DNA of 16,282 bases from Microcaldota archaeon (GTDB lineage: Archaea > Micrarchaeota > Micrarchaeia > Burarchaeales > Fermentimicrarchaeaceae): the NCBI GenBank assembly GCA_026396455.1, contig JAPLWT010000015.1:1-16282 (forward strand), given 5' to 3'. A program made the position numbers and the translations under genes. Below, one piece after another: positions 14,388 through 16,282 of this stretch. The notes under the pieces are model-generated. The model ran no database searches and was not told the origin of the DNA. It saw only the letters and a program-made list of their open reading frames with translations. Numbering within the stretch: position 1 is the first letter of the stretch; every line of letters begins with the position of its first letter.

Positions 14388-15617
14388 ATGCAGTTCATAG
14401 CGGACTTCCACATTCATTCAAAATACTCGAGGGCAACCAGCCCCAGCATGGATGTGGAGAGCATATCAAAGTACGCAAAAATAAAAGGAATCTCGCTTGT
14501 CGGCACAGGAGATTTTACCCATCCTCTCTGGCTGGAGGAACTGAAGCAGAAGCTTAAACCTCTCGGGAACGGTCTGTTCGACTATGACGGAACGCTTTTC
14601 ATGCTGACCAGCGAGGTCAACAACTTCTTCCACAGCGGAGGCAAGCTCAAGCAGGTGCACAACATACTCTTCGCTCCCTCCTTCGATGTTGTGGAGCAGA
14701 TAAACGAGCTGGTTGGCAGCAAAGGGGATTTGAGGTCTGATGGAAGGCCATCGCTTGGCATGTCCGCAGCCGACCTCGTGGAGCTTGTCATGGGAGTATC
14801 GAAAGACTGCGCAATTGTCCCGGCGCATGTGTGGACTCCCTGGAGGTCAATATTCGGCTCTGCCTCAGGCTTCAATTCAGTGGAGGAATGCTTCGGGGAC
14901 CAGAGCAAGCATATTTTTGCTTTGGAAACAGGTCTCTCCAGCGACCCCAAGATGAACTGGATGCTGAGCCCCCTTGACAAATATGCGCTCATCTCAAATT
15001 CCGATAGCCACTCGCCAGCAAAGATTGGGAGGGAAGCAAATGTTTTCGATTTGAAGGAGCCAACCTACCTGTCACTACTGGAAGCAATAAAGAAGAAGGA
15101 CAGGGAAAAATTCAAGATGACTGTGGAATTCTTCCCAGAGGAAGGCAAATACCACTATGATGGGCATAGGAGTCACAACGTGAGATTCTCTCCGGAAGAG
15201 AGCATAAAGAACAACAACATCTGCCCGGTGTGCAAGAGGAAGCTCACCATAGGGGTGATGCACAGGGTGGCGGAGCTCGCTGACAGGAAATACGGCTACA
15301 CCCCCCCAAATGCCGTTCCTTTTGTGCATGCCATACCGCTTGAAGAACTCATAGCAAGTGTGCGCGGAAAGGGGGTCGGCAGCGTATCTGTCCATAGCGA
15401 ATACTCCTCCCTCATATCCTCTTTCGGGACAGAGTTCAATGCGCTGCTCACCGCAGAGAAGGATGAATTGAGGGAAAAAGCCCCAGCGGACATAGCAGAT
15501 GCAATACTCCGCGTGAGGGAAGGAAAAGTGAAAATCCTTCCAGGGTATGATGGCGTGTATGGCGAAATACAGCTAAAGGAGGAAGCAGGGCAGAGCAACC
15601 TCTCAAAATTTTTCTGA
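14388..15617 (+). CDS. endoQ: Endonuclease Q (PHP-domain DNA repair nuclease)
   Basis: EndoQ nicks DNA on the 5' side of uracil, hypoxanthine and abasic sites, acting in repair of deaminated bases; it is known from Thermococcales, some methanogens and some bacteria. The 409-residue product has PHP-domain metal motifs: DFHIHSKYS at the N-terminus, GDFTHPLW, PAHVWTPW (about 145-152) and SNSDSHSPAKIGREAN (about 203-218). A zinc-finger-like region lies near 270-300 (HYDGHRSHNV ... CPVCKRKLTIGVMHRVAELADR), typical of EndoQ. Only two cysteines are visible there, with His at HRSHN where relatives may have Cys. The start is ATG 14388; an in-frame GTG at 14376 would add four residues, but GTGGT at 14376 better serves as the ribosome-binding site. 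It lies alone between the surface protein and the radical SAM gene. Confidence 0.9.
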   Translation: MQFIADFHIHSKYSRATSPSMDVESISKYAKIKGISLVGTGDFTHPLWLEELKQKLKPLGNGLFDYDGTLFMLTSEVNNFFHSGGKLKQVHNILFAPSFDVVEQINELVGSKGDLRSDGRPSLGMSAADLVELVMGVSKDCAIVPAHVWTPWRSIFGSASGFNSVEECFGDQSKHIFALETGLSSDPKMNWMLSPLDKYALISNSDSHSPAKIGREANVFDLKEPTYLSLLEAIKKKDREKFKMTVEFFPEEGKYHYDGHRSHNVRFSPEESIKNNNICPVCKRKLTIGVMHRVAELADRKYGYTPPNAVPFVHAIPLEELIASVRGKGVGSVSVHSEYSSLISSFGTEFNALLTAEKDELREKAPADIADAILRVREGKVKILPGYDGVYGEIQLKEEAGQSNLSKFF

Positions 15618-15624
15618 GCAACAA

Positions 15625-15632
15625 TTTTATTA
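15625..15632 (+). promoter_or_regulatory. TATA-like box for the radical SAM gene
   Basis: TTTTATTA is centred about 28 nt before ATG 15657, which suits leaderless transcription from that codon. A start at ATG 15669 would place the AGGAGG at 15661-15666 only 2 nt away, too close for a normal ribosome-binding site. Confidence 0.4.
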
Positions 15633-15656
15633 ACCACCGAATTCCAAACTTCTAGT

Positions 15657-16282
15657 ATGAAGGAGGCAATGTTATACAATAAGCTAAATGAAAAAAGGGT
15701 CAAGTGCGCCCTCTGCTCGCACAGGTGCCTCATCCTTGACGGGAAGAGGGGGTTCTGCGGAGTGAGGGAGAACAGGGGAGGAACTTTATACTCCCTGGTT
15801 TACGGGAAATGCGCTTCCTGGGCGATTGACAAGATTGAGAAGAAGCCGTTCTTCCACTTCTTCCCGGGAACCGATGTCTTCTCGTTTGCAACAGTCGGAT
15901 GCAACTTCAGGTGCCTGCACTGCCAGAATTTCGAGCTGAGCCAGGTGCACGAGATAGCCGGAGAGGACCTTTCACCAGCACAGCTCGTGAAGCTTGCAAA
16001 GAAGTACAACTGTACCGGGATGGCGTATACATACACAGAGCCAACAGTGTTCTTCGAGTATGCCCATGACACAGCTGCCCTTGCTAAAAAAGAGGGCTTG
16101 TACAACGTGTTTGTAACAAACGGCTACATGACCCCTGAAACAATAAAGGAGATGGGGAACATAGATGCCAGCAGGATAGACTTGAAATCTATGAATGACC
16201 GGTTCTACAAAAGGATATGCAGCGCATCAGTTGAACCCGTGCTGAACTCAATAAAGCTGCTGCATGCGAAGGGGCATATAGA
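15657..16282 (+). CDS. amrS: AmmeMemoRadiSam-system radical SAM enzyme (partial, 3' end outside window)
   Basis: About 208 residues are visible of a family near 330-340 long. The N-terminal Cys cluster C17, C20, C24 and C34 (CALCSHRC ... GKRGFCGVRENRGG) and the SAM [4Fe-4S] motif CNFRCLHC (C82, C86, C89) followed by QNFELSQ are the marks of the AmrS branch of the PflA-like radical SAM proteins. TEPTVFFEYAHD and FVTNGYMTPETIKE are further family stretches. Genomes often encode it with Memo and AMMECR1 proteins. The reaction is not firmly established. The following gene, which might be one of those partners, is outside the window. The alternative start is ATG 15669 in the same frame. Confidence 0.9.
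   Translation, partial: MKEAMLYNKLNEKRVKCALCSHRCLILDGKRGFCGVRENRGGTLYSLVYGKCASWAIDKIEKKPFFHFFPGTDVFSFATVGCNFRCLHCQNFELSQVHEIAGEDLSPAQLVKLAKKYNCTGMAYTYTEPTVFFEYAHDTAALAKKEGLYNVFVTNGYMTPETIKEMGNIDASRIDLKSMNDRFYKRICSASVEPVLNSIKLLHAKGHI

Overview
The window is an ordinary chromosomal stretch of an archaeon. It encodes archaeal-type PheS and PheT, an Orc1/Cdc6 initiator, a clamp-loader large subunit (RFC-L), an archaeal YchF-like GTPase, endonuclease Q and an AmmeMemoRadiSam-type radical SAM enzyme. TATA-like boxes lie about 24-35 nt before many starts, several genes appear leaderless, and others use GGTGA or GAGGT ribosome-binding sites. The very tight packing and the Asn-rich beta-helix surface protein with Cys-rich modules would suit a small-genome lineage such as the DPANN archaea. 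That placement is inference; no rRNA or other decisive marker is present. No mobile element, CRISPR array, tRNA or rRNA was found.

Layout. At 1-1043 (minus) is the N-terminal part of a COG2403-type SIMIBI GTPase, which runs off the left edge. Divergent from it is a lone predicted Rossmann/methyltransferase-like protein (1132-2214). Next is a two-gene minus-strand operon: an UlaG/UPF0173-type metallo-beta-lactamase hydrolase (2644-3324) and a small protein with a possible SecB-like fold (2211-2639). Divergent from that operon, a plus-strand operon holds an exported single-pass membrane protein (3507-4298), pheS (4302-5789) and pheT (5792-7411). The gene for the RFC large subunit (minus, 7395-8382) is broken: about 80 residues of its collar region are missing and the frame changes at the junction. 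Only 33 nt away, divergently, begins a YchF-like GTPase (8416-9588), followed by a small Tic20/DUF4870-like membrane protein (9631-9936) and a convergent orc1/cdc6 (9938-11017, minus). A 1070-residue surface protein follows (11128-14340), then endonuclease Q (14388-15617) and the N-terminal two-thirds of an AmrS-like radical SAM protein (15657 to the right edge).

How the genes relate. The functional theme is housekeeping information processing: replication (orc1/cdc6, rfcL), translation (pheST, YchF-like GTPase) and repair of deaminated DNA (endoQ), with a few envelope proteins between. All intergenic gaps are under 200 nt. All three convergent gene pairs overlap or nearly touch. In each, the minus-strand gene ends in a Lys-rich tail whose complement is T-rich and sits where the plus-strand gene needs a terminator. 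The strongest anomaly is the damaged rfcL. The least explained genes are the methyltransferase-like protein, the SecB-like protein and the membrane protein that leads the pheST operon. I see no novel multi-gene defence or biosynthetic system.
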